Origin: Phycisphaerae bacterium
GTDB lineage: Bacteria > Planctomycetota > Phycisphaerae > UBA1845
NCBI GenBank assembly: GCA_028289375.1
Contig: JANQQK010000014.1
Coordinates: forward strand, 1-64,000
Reading direction: 5' to 3'
DNA: 64,000 bases
Position 1 is the first letter of the stretch, and the number at the start of each line of letters is the position of its first letter. Shown piece by piece: positions 52,447 through 62,264 of this stretch. Below the pieces are notes generated by a model, which searched no databases, was not told the origin of the DNA, and saw nothing but the letters and a program-made list of their open reading frames with translations. A program made the position numbers and the translations under genes.

Positions 52447-53787
52447 CTACTCCTCCAGAAACAAATCACCATGCGGCAAACGCTCAAACACCAGCGCTTC
52501 AAGCTGCTTCTTGAGCGGCTCGAACCGAATCTCTTCCAGGCACTCGCGGCAGAAGCCAAACACCAGCAGACTGCGGGCGGCCTCACGACTCATGCCACGG
52601 GATTGAAGATAGAACATCGCCTCTTCGTCAAGCTGGCCGATCGTCGCACCGTGCGTGCACTTCACATCGTCCGCAAAAATCTCAAGCTGAGGCTTGCTGT
52701 CCACCAGCGCCCGATCCGACAGCAAAAGGCTCATGTTCGTCTGCTTCGCATCGGTTTTCTGCGCATCCTTGAACACGTTGATCCGACCACTGAACACACC
52801 ACGGGCGTCATCATCGTACACGCCCTTGAAGTACTCCCAGCTCGTGCAATGCGGCACGGCGTGGTCGATGCACAGGTGGTTGTCGGCATGCTGGCGACCA
52901 TTGATCATCGTCAGACCATTGATCGTAAAGTCGCTGCCCTCACCACCCAGAAACGACGACGCATCATTACGCACGATCGCCCCACCCGTCGTGGCCACAA
53001 AGCAACGGACGTTGCAGTCGCGACCCTGCTGTGCATGCGTCGTCGACATGAAGAATCCGTTGTCCGGCAGTTCGCCCTCGCGGGTCACGCGGTAGTGATC
53101 CACGTTCGCATTGTCGCCGGCCACCACTTCCGTGACGGAACTGGCGAGAAACGGTGTCGTCCCAAGCCCGACATGCACCTCGGCGATCGTTACTTGACTC
53201 GACTCGTCGGCCACAATCAGATTGCGCGCAAACGACATCGTTGCGCTCGGCTCCGACGTCGTGACAAACACAACCTGGATCGGCTGCTCAACGACCAGAC
53301 CCTTCGGCACGTGCACGAAAAGACCATCGCGCATCAAGGCGGTGTTCAACGCCAGAAACACATCCTCATCAAACTTGGCATGTCGACCAAGATGCTGCTC
53401 CAGCAGACCCGCATCGGCCGCAATCGCCTCAGCCAGACTGCCCACGGTCACGCCGGCCGGCAATTCACCCACCGACGACAGTGACCGATCAAAATGCCCA
53501 TTCACAAAGACGAACGTGCCGCCCGTCGCACCCGACGAGATGAACGGTGCGATCCGGTCAGCCGTCACACCATGCGACCCCGATTCCGCCAGAGCAAACT
53601 CCAGCTTCTTGATCGGCGCCACGTTCGTGAATTTCCACTCCTCATGCCGCGTCGACGGAAAACCAAGCTCGTTGAAACGCGCGATCGCAGCCTTGCGAAT
53701 CGGCATCAGCCAATTCGGACCGCCCGCCGCTTCAATCTGCTCGAACGCATCGGCGTAGGCATTGGATTTGGTAGCCAGTTCAATCAT
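52447..53787 (-). CDS. sufD: SufD Fe-S assembly scaffold protein
   Basis: A 446-residue SufB/SufD family protein. Diagnostic text is ALNTALMRDGLFVHVPKGLV, VEQPIQVVFVTT, KVTTY-type repeats of parallel beta-helix and the C-terminal HGATIGQLDEEAMFYLQSRGMSREAARSLLVFGF (landmarks). SufD forms the SufBC2D complex with SufB and SufC. Encoded between sufC (15-base gap) and sufS. Confidence 0.9.
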   Translation of the reverse strand: MIELATKSNAYADAFEQIEAAGGPNWLMPIRKAAIARFNELGFPSTRHEEWKFTNVAPIKKLEFALAESGSHGVTADRIAPFISSGATGGTFVFVNGHFDRSLSSVGELPAGVTVGSLAEAIAADAGLLEQHLGRHAKFDEDVFLALNTALMRDGLFVHVPKGLVVEQPIQVVFVTTSEPSATMSFARNLIVADESSQVTIAEVHVGLGTTPFLASSVTEVVAGDNANVDHYRVTREGELPDNGFFMSTTHAQQGRDCNVRCFVATTGGAIVRNDASSFLGGEGSDFTINGLTMINGRQHADNHLCIDHAVPHCTSWEYFKGVYDDDARGVFSGRINVFKDAQKTDAKQTNMSLLLSDRALVDSKPQLEIFADDVKCTHGATIGQLDEEAMFYLQSRGMSREAARSLLVFGFCRECLEEIRFEPLKKQLEALVFERLPHGDLFLEE

Positions 53788-53802
53788 CAGCCTTCCGCCT
53801 TC

Positions 53803-54561
53803 CTAGGACGCAACCGCCGCTTCCTGCTCGACCCACGCGTAGCCACGCTCCTCAAGCTCCAGCGCCAATTCCTTGCCGCCGCTCTTGACGATCTGCCCGT
53901 TGACGAGCACGTGCACGAAGTCCGGCACGATGTACTCAAGCAGACGCTGATAGTGCGTCACCACCAGAAACGCCCGATCCGAACCACGCAACTGATTCAC
54001 GCCCTCGGACACAATCCGCAGCGCGTCGATATCCAGCCCCGAATCCGTCTCATCAAGAACCGCCAGCTTCGGCTCGAGCACCGCCATCTGGAAGATCTCG
54101 TTGCGTTTCTTCTCACCACCGCTGAAGCCTTCATTGATCGCACGGTTCAGCAACTTCTCGTTCAACTGCACAGAAGCGGCTTTGTCTTTCACGAGCGACA
54201 GGAAGTCCATCGCGTCCAGTTCTTCCTGGCCGTGATACTTGCGCTTCGCATTCAAAGCAGCCCGCAGGAAGTAGTTCGTGTTCACACCCGGAATCTCGAC
54301 CGGATACTGAAACGCCAGAAACAACCCCTCGCACGCCCGCTCATCAGGCTCCAGATCGAGAAGATCCTTCCCTTCGTAGATCACTTCACCCTCGGTCACC
54401 TCGTACGTATCGCGACCGGCCAACACCTGCGCCAACGTGCTCTTGCCCGACCCGTTCGGGCCCATGATCGAGTGTACCTCGCCGGCGTTCACCGTCAGGT
54501 TCACACCCCGAAGAATCTCATGTCCGTCGACGTTCGCATGTAAATTCCGAATCTCAAGCAT
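53803..54561 (-). CDS. sufC: SufC Fe-S assembly ATPase
   Basis: A 252-residue ABC-type ATPase. Walker A GPNGSGKST, signature FSGGEKKR, Walker B VLDETDSGLD and the switch His in VVTHYQRLL. It powers the SufBCD complex. The gene follows the DUF1858-rhodanese gene instead of directly following sufB, an insertion noted in the findings. Confidence 0.95.
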   Translation of the reverse strand: MLEIRNLHANVDGHEILRGVNLTVNAGEVHSIMGPNGSGKSTLAQVLAGRDTYEVTEGEVIYEGKDLLDLEPDERACEGLFLAFQYPVEIPGVNTNYFLRAALNAKRKYHGQEELDAMDFLSLVKDKAASVQLNEKLLNRAINEGFSGGEKKRNEIFQMAVLEPKLAVLDETDSGLDIDALRIVSEGVNQLRGSDRAFLVVTHYQRLLEYIVPDFVHVLVNGQIVKSGGKELALELEERGYAWVEQEAAVAS

Positions 54562-54635
54562 GTCTGTTCTCTTTACTTCTCGTCCTTCGTCCTTCGATGA
54601 TCCCGCGTATCGTTCGTCCCGTGCAACGCCTCGCC

Positions 54636-55172
54636 CTAGTAACGCGGCATCGAGGGGTCAATCTCAACAGCCCAGGCGTCTACCCCGCCCGTCAGACTGC
54701 GCACATTCGTAAATCCATGGCCAATCAGAAACGACGCCGCATCCAGACTGCGGAAACCGTGATGACAATAGGTCACGATCGGCGTGTCCTTCGCCCACGA
54801 ATTCATCATCTGATCAACCAGTTCCTGCGTCGCCAACTGGCCACCGTCAAGATGGCAGATCGCATACTCATCCGACGTCCGCACGTCGAGCAGTTTCGGC
54901 GCGTCACCGTTCTTCAACGCTTCCGCCAACTCCTTCGGCTGCATTTGAATCTGCTGATCCTGCTCATGGCTTTCCTTGATGTGCGCGATCACCTCGTCCG
55001 AATCGAGCACGTTGTGCCGCGTCAGAACCTCCTTGAGCGCCTCATCCGGATGAAATCCGCAACTGCTGCACCCGCCGATGTGGTATCGCCGCATCAACGC
55101 CCGCTGCGCCCCGGGATACTGCGTCAGAATCTCACGCATCGTCGTGTCAGCCGTCATCTCCGCCGTCGCCAT
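54636..55172 (-). CDS. DUF1858-rhodanese fusion protein inside the suf operon
   Basis: A 178-residue protein. Residues 1-75 are a DUF1858-like domain (MREILTQYPGAQRALMRRYHIGGCSSCGFHPDEAL) with a CSSC pair; residues 80-178 form a rhodanese domain with the active-site Cys in VTYCHHGFRS and the DVRTSDEY start. Rhodaneses carry sulfane sulfur; placement between sufB and sufC suggests a sulfur-delivery or trafficking role for this SUF system. Start Met 55172 has AAGGTGA upstream. Distinct from the usual SufE-like partners. Confidence 0.85.
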   Translation of the reverse strand: MATAEMTADTTMREILTQYPGAQRALMRRYHIGGCSSCGFHPDEALKEVLTRHNVLDSDEVIAHIKESHEQDQQIQMQPKELAEALKNGDAPKLLDVRTSDEYAICHLDGGQLATQELVDQMMNSWAKDTPIVTYCHHGFRSLDAASFLIGHGFTNVRSLTGGVDAWAVEIDPSMPRY

Positions 55173-55221
55173 GTGCTCACCTTTCTCAATCAAGAGTCAA
55201 CCTGCCAGGCTGACGGAATCG

Positions 55222-56667
<1,446 letters not shown>

Positions 56668-56690
56668 CTGCTGTTTCAGCTCCCCGAGGC

Positions 56691-57143
56691 CTACGCCTCT
56701 GCCGCGACGCCCAGATCCACCGGCACGTCGTCACTGACAATCTGAGCCAACGTCACGTTGCTCAGGTAATACCTCAATCCATCATGAACCTTGCGAACCG
56801 GCGACTTCACCCGGCAGCTCGATTCCATCTCACACGCTTTCCCGTCCGCATCGTTCGAATCCTGACAGCACAGCGTCAGACGCGACGTGCCCTCGATCGC
56901 CTCGATCATGTCGATCAGCGTGATCTCTTCCGCAGGCTTCGCCAGTCGATAACCGCCATGCGGACCACGCATCGCCGTCACCAGCCCCATGTGCGTCAAC
57001 TGCTTCAGCACGTTCGTCAGCACCGGCAGCGGCAGACCGCACCGCTCCGCAATCTCGCGCGAACTCATCCGACGACCCGGATCGTCCGCCAGGTCCGCCA
57101 TCGCCACGAGGGCGTAATCCGTCTTACGTGTCAGGGAAAGCAC
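56691..57143 (-). CDS. Rrf2-family (SufR/IscR-like) regulator
   Basis: A 150-residue winged-helix Rrf2 protein: [19 protein letters not shown], helix-turn-helix [35 protein letters not shown], and a Cys cluster (LCCQDS, ACEME, SCRVK; C92, C93 and the two downstream Cys are candidate ligands of an Fe-S cluster). First gene of the suf operon, so an Fe-S-responsive autoregulator is the natural inference. The palindromes at 57195-57215 and 57254-57264 are its candidate operators. Confidence 0.9.
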   Translation of the reverse strand: MLSLTRKTDYALVAMADLADDPGRRMSSREIAERCGLPLPVLTNVLKQLTHMGLVTAMRGPHGGYRLAKPAEEITLIDMIEAIEGTSRLTLCCQDSNDADGKACEMESSCRVKSPVRKVHDGLRYYLSNVTLAQIVSDDVPVDLGVAAEA

Positions 57144-57194
57144 GATTCAAGTCCTGCCGTACAAACGAAGCCCCGATAACCCGCTGCCCGCTAT

Positions 57195-57215
57195 ATAGCA
57201 CCAATTCAGTGCTAT
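57195..57215. promoter_or_regulatory. dyad ATAGCAC...GTGCTAT upstream of the suf operon
   Basis: ATAGCAC (57195-57201) and GTGCTAT (57209-57215) are perfect inverted copies with a 7-base spacer. Inside lies GCACCAATTCAGTGC (57198-57212), 13/15 identical to the palindrome before the sigma-factor gene. It lies 52-72 bases upstream of the Rrf2 start. Confidence 0.55.
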
Positions 57216-57253
57216 TACCATCGGAATGTATCGACCAATCCGAAATATTTCCA

Positions 57254-57264
57254 ACCAATTTGGT
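57254..57264. promoter_or_regulatory. second palindrome ACCAA-T-TTGGT upstream of the suf operon
   Basis: An 11-base perfect dyad, identical to the core of the sigma-factor-gene site. Its centre is 54 bases from the first, about five helical turns, so two bound proteins would face the same side of the DNA. This is inference from spacing. Confidence 0.4.
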
Positions 57265-57367
57265 ACTCTATTTGTAAGCCACTAACAAGCATATACTTAC
57301 GTACAACAAAAACTGCCGCCGCAAGACATGGCCCACCGCCCCACGACCCCCTATACTGCCCCGCATC

Positions 57368-58666
57368 ATGCAGAAACACTACGTCCTCGACGCCAACATC
57401 CTCCTCCACGACCCCGCATCCATCTTCAACTTTGACGACAACGTCGTGATCGTTCCATTGGCCGTCATCGAGGAAATTGACCGTTTCAAGCGCGAAACCA
57501 CCGATCGAGGCTACAACGCCCGCGCCATCGCCCGCACCCTCGACAAACTTCGCGCCGAGAACCAGCTCACCGACGGCGTCACCCTCCCTGGCGGCGGAAT
57601 CTTCCGCGTTCACGTCGATCCCGACCGTTTCATCGCCAATGGCCGGCGCGACGGTGACACCGAACTCCTCCTCGCCGCCGACGCGATCCAGAAGTCCGAT
57701 CCCAATACCCCCGTCGTCATCGTCACCAAGGACATCAACCTCCGCATCCGCGCCGACGTCGCAGGTCTCAAAGCCGAGGACTACGAAACCGATCAGGTCC
57801 GCCTATCCGAACTCGAATCCACCGAACTCGCCATTGAAGCGACGCCGGAAGACCTCAACGCATTCAAGAACGGCAGCCAACTCGACGCCCCAGCCAACAC
57901 GACCCCCAACGAATACGTCCTCGTACGCTCATCCGAGTGCTCCAGAACCACCGCCCTCGGCCGAATCAACGCCGACTGCACGCACGTCATCCCGCTCGTC
58001 ACCCCACCTGAGGGCGTCTGCAGCATCAAACCACGCAACAAGGAACAGTACTACGCCATCGACGCACTGCTCGACGAATCCATCCAACTCGTCACCCTTA
58101 TGGGCAAGGCCGGCACTGGAAAGACTCTGATCGCCATCGCGTCTGCCATGCACGCCACGCTCAAGCAACGTCGCTACCGCGGTGCCCTCGTCGCCCGACC
58201 CGTCGTCCCGCTCGGTCGCGACATCGGATTCCTCCCAGGCGACCTCGAACACAAGCTCGAACCCTGGATGAAACCCATCACCGACACCATCGACTTCCTG
58301 CTCGACACCGATGGACCGATCAAGGGCAAACATGACTCCGCCGACATCATCGCGTCAGGCCTCATCGAAATTCAGCCGCTCACCTACATCCGCGGCCGAA
58401 GCATCGCCAAGCGCTTCGTCCTCATCGACGAGGCCCAAAACCTCACCCCGCTCGAAGTTAAGACGATCATCACCCGCATCGGCCAGGACGCAAAGGTCGT
58501 GCTCACCGGCGATCCGCACCAGATCGACAACCCCTACGTCGACGCCAACAGCAACGGATTCAGCTATCTGGTCAACCGCATGCGCTCCCAGCCATTGGCC
58601 GCCCATGTCGCGCTGCGCAAGGGCGAACGCAGCTCGCTGGCAGAATTGGCCGCTAACCTGCTGTAG
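57368..58666 (+). CDS. phoH: PIN-PhoH family protein (PhoH2)
   Basis: A 432-residue PhoH2-type protein. N-terminal PIN nuclease domain (YVLDANILLHDP at residues 5-16; conserved Asp and the later DGDTELLLAA and IVTKDINLRIRA) and C-terminal PhoH ATPase: Walker A GKAGTGKTLIA (about residue 244), VVPLGRDIGFLPGD, Walker B VLIDEAQNL, and sensor LTGDPHQID. PhoH2 proteins are RNA helicases/ribonucleases. The ATG at 57368 starts just after CCGCATC; no strong Shine-Dalgarno. The gene is divergent from the suf operon and upstream of the large RNA region. Confidence 0.9.
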   Translation: MQKHYVLDANILLHDPASIFNFDDNVVIVPLAVIEEIDRFKRETTDRGYNARAIARTLDKLRAENQLTDGVTLPGGGIFRVHVDPDRFIANGRRDGDTELLLAADAIQKSDPNTPVVIVTKDINLRIRADVAGLKAEDYETDQVRLSELESTELAIEATPEDLNAFKNGSQLDAPANTTPNEYVLVRSSECSRTTALGRINADCTHVIPLVTPPEGVCSIKPRNKEQYYAIDALLDESIQLVTLMGKAGTGKTLIAIASAMHATLKQRRYRGALVARPVVPLGRDIGFLPGDLEHKLEPWMKPITDTIDFLLDTDGPIKGKHDSADIIASGLIEIQPLTYIRGRSIAKRFVLIDEAQNLTPLEVKTIITRIGQDAKVVLTGDPHQIDNPYVDANSNGFSYLVNRMRSQPLAAHVALRKGERSSLAELAANLL

Positions 58667-58924
58667 CCACGAACACTGCCGAGCAACTCACACCCACCGC
58701 CATTCTTCGCGATTGCTGCGAACGCATCTCGCCCCCCTGTGAACATGCGGTGAACAACCTGTGCACAAGTGATTTTGCGGAAAAAATCTTCGCGAATCGA
58801 GTGACGCGATAAGTTTCGCACGATGAAAAACTTGTTTGCAATTCACAAAGAACTCGCAAAGTTTCACAGCATGTGAGACAAAAAACGTCCTTGCGTCGCG
58901 CTTTTCCCGGTGTAAGTTCTCCTT
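58667..58924. other. noncoding stretch between phoH and the putative large RNA
   Basis: Contains no credible frame. AT-richer than its surroundings, with several TTGTNCAC-like sequences near 58,738-58,770 (weakly like DnaA boxes) and a -35/-10-like pair (TTGCGT at 58891-58896, TAAGTT at 58913-58918, 16 bases apart) just before the RNA. I give no specific role to the boxes. Confidence 0.4.
58891..58918 (+). promoter_or_regulatory. promoter-like pair for the putative large RNA
   Basis: TTGCGT and TAAGTT are spaced 16 bases apart; the predicted start, about 58925, is the base before the 5' strand of the RNA's closing helix. Both hexamers are off consensus (four of six matches each), so it is only suggestive. 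Confidence 0.35.
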
Positions 58925-60001
58925 GCGACGTTGAGGTCGCAATGGCTTGGTGCCAAAGGCGTTCCCAGGCAACTGCGGTAAGGACAACACCGCTCTCACA
59001 GATCATTGGCCGGTCGGCGGCAACGTGCGACGCGATGTGAGGTGAACCCATAGCCCGAATGTCGGGTTGTCCTGAATGCGTGGGAAAGTACGGGCACGAA
59101 AACCCCATGAAGGCTGCGTTGGCCGACGGTCGTGATTCGTCGCGACACGGGTCGATGCGATGTTGGGGGCCGATTGATACTCTGAGGTGTGGGTCAACCC
59201 GGCGGCTTGCCCGTCGGCCGATGGCCAAGCACGTGAGAGGAGCTTGGGCGAAATCCCGAGCAAGGTCTGCAACTGGTTTGCCTTGAAGGGGACAAAACCC
59301 AAGGGAGCATCCGGCGATCAGCATTGTGAATAACGAAGGCTGACGCAAGGGACGCTCAAGAGGGTCAAAGCCCAGAAACCGCGGCCCGGTCTTCCGGCTT
59401 GTCACTTGTGGCGGGAGCACGATCGGGTGAAACGGTATGTGGGTTCACGAATTTCGGAAACGGATTCGTACCTCTTGGGTGGGGAAGGCTTCGAAGGGTG
59501 AATCCCAGGAGCGCTGCCGATGTGAAACAGAATCGGCAAGGGTTCAGTGGGTCAGGTCGTCGAGAGGGTAACCAAACCCTGCGGATGGCCCGCGATGCGG
59601 CACTGGATGCCGAATGAATCGCGAACCCCTGTTCCCGAGACGTGCTGTAGGGACCGAAAGCCCATGAGAGGTGTGGCGCTGTCGTCTTCGGACGGCAGGT
59701 CGGTCACCAGGATTCGCTGAGACGTTCTCTAGACGGAGGCGAAACTCGAGGAAAGTCGTTGTCGGTCACTCATGCCTGATACCGACAGGGCTTGTGCACT
59801 GTGGTCCGCCGGGTTGGCGAAACGGCGTTTTCCCGTGGCGGGCGCAGCTAAGACATACGGTTGCAGGTGCACAAGCAGAGCGCTTTGAACGAGTAGCCAA
59901 TCCGATAAGAGACCAGCCACCCGTGGTAACACGCGTCGCTGTACAGTGAATACCGAATCCTCTGAAGGGCCATCGCCAGCAAGACCTCGCGTCGTTTTTT
60001 T
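58925..60001 (+). ncRNA. putative large structured noncoding RNA (about 1.08 kb)
   Basis: No coding frame fits this stretch. Its two ends pair: CGACGT(U)GAGGTC (58926-58938) with GACCTCGCGTCG (59983-59994; 12 pairs, one bulged U), then directly inside GCAATGGC (58939-58946) with GCCATCGC (59969-59976; 7 of 8 pairs). Seven T residues (59995-60001) follow at once, as in a terminator. The interior has many local stems, for example ACGAAT/ATTCGT (59447-59469), TGCCGAT/ATCGGCA (59515-59538), AGGGT/ACCCT (59565-59580), GCGAT(GGCA...TGCC)ATCGC (59592-59622), CTGTCGTC-TTCG-GACGGCAG (59679-59698), TGTCGGT/ACCGACA (59760-59787) and CCGCC/GGCGG (59807-59842). The size is like GOLLD or OLE class RNAs, but I recognise no known consensus. 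GAGGAAAGTC (59749-59758) resembles a conserved RNase P piece, but the partner elements are missing. Confidence 0.6.
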
Positions 60002-60178
60002 GTGCGCGCCTTTTGGGGCGCAGACTCCGCTCGGATCTTTCGGTTCTGGTTCCCGCCGCCAAGTCTATCAATCAACGAAAAGCGTTGGTCCACCGAGTAT
60101 CGCAACAACACTCAGTGAACCAACGCTCGTGATTGGTCTCGATTCTCAGCCTACGGCTGCCGCATTAACGAGTGACCG
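60002..60178. other. noncoding stretch between the putative RNA and the dockerin gene
   Basis: Holds a short hairpin TGCGCGCC...GGGGCGCA near 60,002-60,021 and the minus-strand terminator at 60,076-60,127. I see nothing else. Confidence 0.5.
60076..60127 (-). terminator. intrinsic terminator behind the dockerin gene
   Basis: AGCGTTGGT (60081-60089) pairs with ACCAACGCT (60119-60127), with further inner pairing (CCACCGAGT against ACTCAGTG), followed on the minus strand by a short T-run (plus-strand A residues up to 60081). It ends the minus-strand pair at 60,179-62,175. Confidence 0.65.
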
Positions 60179-61402
60179 TCAACCAGCCACTTCGCGAAAC
60201 GCGCGGTAGTCATCGAGATCGACGTCCTCATCGCCATCGAAATCGACGCAGCCGCATTCGCGCGGCATCGACATGTCGACTTCGGGCGAGAAGCATGTCT
60301 GAAACGCCGCGAAGTCGAGCAGTGTGACATCGCCGTCGGCATCGGTGTCGCCGCGTTGGTCCTCGGGCAGGAACTGCCAGACAAGCGTCACCTGCGCCGA
60401 CGTGAATCCATCGAGCAGTTGGCCGTTCACGTCGCCGACGAACACTTCGTACGTGGCTTCATACTTGCCGCAGAGCGTCGCGGCGTACCAGTTGTGCACC
60501 ATGGTCCCGCCCCACTGCCACAGGATCGGCCCGCTGGCTGTCCCGAAGATGGGCATGAACGTCAGGGCTTCGTACGTCTCCAGCCCATCGGTCGCGTCGA
60601 TCAACTGCACCCAGATGCGTCCGCCCGGCGGCAGTGCGATGAAGCCACCCGCCAGCCAGCCGTACTGAGCGTTGTATCCCTTGCCATCGAGCACGCTGGC
60701 TGGGGCCTCGTACGTCTCGTTGTAATCCCGCATCCACAACCGTTCGGTCGGATCGCCCTGCAGTGAGATGCCCACGACATCGTCCTCCAGCGTGACGAAG
60801 ATGTGCTTCATCGGACCGCCCAACTGCGGCGTGGCGTTTTCGGCGGTCGCCCAATCGAGCGTGACCTGATCGCCGGTGTAACCCGGCAGCGGGTCGCCCT
60901 GAAGGTCACCAACGTAGACGTTGAACGTGGCTGACTTCGACCCAAGCGTGGTCGCCCGCACCCAATTGTGCGTCATCATGCCGTTCCATTGCCAGCGCTC
61001 CGACGAACCATCGGTGCCGAGAATCGCGTCGTACGTGTGCATGGGCGTCATCGGACGCATGCCGCCCTGATAGAAATCCAAGCCGCCCGACTGATCAACC
61101 AATTCCACCCAGATCGCGCTCTCGGCAGGCAACTCTATGAATCCGCCAGCAAGCCAACCGTATTGATCGTTGTAGCAGGAGTCATTCAACACATCAGCGG
61201 GCGTATTGTAGTTCTCGACATAGCAACGAAGTTCCGGGGGATCGGCCAACGCGGGCGCCTCGACGTTGAGCACCTGCGTACCACTGTCCAGCGTGATCAG
61301 GACGTGGTGCATCGGGCCTTCGTTGTTCGGCCAACCCTGTGCCTGAAGCACCGTCGGCATCACGACCAACACCGTGGCCGTCATCATCATTCGCATAAGC
61401 AT
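60179..61402 (-). CDS. exported protein with internal duplication and C-terminal dockerin
   Basis: A 407-residue exported protein. Start Met 61402 has GGAGCA upstream; signal peptide TVLVVMPTVLQA. Two repeats of about 165 residues follow, each with YNxQYGWLAGGFIxLP, IWVxLxD, WQWxGxMxHNW and YVGDxxG; then a dockerin-like end with GDTDADGDVTLLDF and DFDGDEDVDLDDYRAF. Probably a secreted matrix or surface protein made of two copies of one domain. It is 41 bases after a prepilin-like gene; same operon. Function unknown. Confidence 0.8.
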   Translation of the reverse strand: MLMRMMMTATVLVVMPTVLQAQGWPNNEGPMHHVLITLDSGTQVLNVEAPALADPPELRCYVENYNTPADVLNDSCYNDQYGWLAGGFIELPAESAIWVELVDQSGGLDFYQGGMRPMTPMHTYDAILGTDGSSERWQWNGMMTHNWVRATTLGSKSATFNVYVGDLQGDPLPGYTGDQVTLDWATAENATPQLGGPMKHIFVTLEDDVVGISLQGDPTERLWMRDYNETYEAPASVLDGKGYNAQYGWLAGGFIALPPGGRIWVQLIDATDGLETYEALTFMPIFGTASGPILWQWGGTMVHNWYAATLCGKYEATYEVFVGDVNGQLLDGFTSAQVTLVWQFLPEDQRGDTDADGDVTLLDFAAFQTCFSPEVDMSMPRECGCVDFDGDEDVDLDDYRAFREVAG

Positions 61403-61443
61403 CTTTCGATTGCTCCTTCTTGATCTTTCGCCGCGCGACCGCA

Positions 61444-62175
61444 TCAGCGTGCGGTCGCGGGATTCCATCTGTCTTTGTTCTTGTTTAAGTCAAACGTGTT
61501 TGAGAACCTCTCGTGGCTTACGTGGCCGTCGAGGTACGCGTAGGCTTCATTGGGTTTGTGGCGATCGATGGCGACCTCCGGGTCCGCGCCAAACTGTGAC
61601 CAGAAATGGGCCATCAGATGGTCGGGGCTTGGCAGGCCGCCCATCGTGCTCACGCCGGCGACTTCGCCGAACAGAACGGTGCTGGTTGGCCGCCGAACCT
61701 GCGTGGCCATATGCCACGTGCGTCCGCCGGTTTCAGCCGCCGTCAGTTCGTAATACACGTTGATGCCGTAGCTCCACTGCGCAGACATGCCCGCCGAGCG
61801 GGGACGGCGATCGAGCGGACATCGATAGTGCGTCTCGACCACACGCTGCCAACTCGGCTGCGGTGTCTGCGGAAACCACGGCTCGGACGTGATCAGCCGA
61901 TAGAACGCATAGCCCCACGGTAATCCGTTTTGAAACCCAAAGCCGGCAGAGTGCAGACTCCGCGGCATCCGGTCACCGAATTCACCCGTGTACATGGCCG
62001 TCAATCGCCCAAGCTCGCGCAGCTTGCTCATGCAAACCGTGCGCTTGGCCTGCCGCCTCGCGGACTGGAGACTCGGCAGCAACACCGTCAGCAGCAATGC
62101 GATGATGCTGACAACGACCAGAAGTTCTATCAGCGTGAATCCGCACCGGCCGCGCGCCCGTGCTTTCACATGCAT
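61444..62175 (-). CDS. DUF1559-type prepilin-like protein
   Basis: A 243-residue protein with a type IV prepilin-type N-terminal methylation segment (RCGFTLIELLVVVSIIALLLTVLLPSL; cleavage after Gly before Phe) and a planctomycete-type C-terminal domain (YGINVYYEL, TWHMATQVRRPTSTVLFGEVAG, AYAYLDGHVSHERFSN). Start Met 62175 (MHVKARARG). DUF1559-like pseudopilins are common in this phylum. It precedes the dockerin gene on the same strand and may be one of many such paralogues. Confidence 0.85.
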   Translation of the reverse strand: MHVKARARGRCGFTLIELLVVVSIIALLLTVLLPSLQSARRQAKRTVCMSKLRELGRLTAMYTGEFGDRMPRSLHSAGFGFQNGLPWGYAFYRLITSEPWFPQTPQPSWQRVVETHYRCPLDRRPRSAGMSAQWSYGINVYYELTAAETGGRTWHMATQVRRPTSTVLFGEVAGVSTMGGLPSPDHLMAHFWSQFGADPEVAIDRHKPNEAYAYLDGHVSHERFSNTFDLNKNKDRWNPATAR

Positions 62176-62264
62176 ACGTATCACCTCACACGCCACCAGT
62201 CGCTTTCAACGACGGCGCGCAAAATCGGTGTCAGGGATTAGTCCGTTCGGTTTTTGGAGATGGG

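Noticed and set aside
52003..53484. 493-codon plus-strand frame across sufS and sufD
   Set aside because: Antisense shadow of two well-supported suf genes.
58738..58775. Three TTGTNCAC-type boxes resembling DnaA boxes
   Set aside because: Each differs from TTATCCACA by at least two bases, and there is no dnaA, dnaN or AT-rich unwinding region around it; too weak to call an origin.
58653..59420. 255-codon minus-strand frame over the putative large RNA
   Set aside because: Chance open frame: no Shine-Dalgarno and no domain. The plus strand carries the end-joining helices and the terminal T-run.
59745..59765. GAGGAAAGTC, like the conserved start of bacterial RNase P RNA
   Set aside because: The required partner elements (for example the ACAGAAACCCGGCTTA-type 3' piece and the 350-400 nt spacing) are not visible, so RNase P is not called. 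A match to the local sequence is likely accidental.
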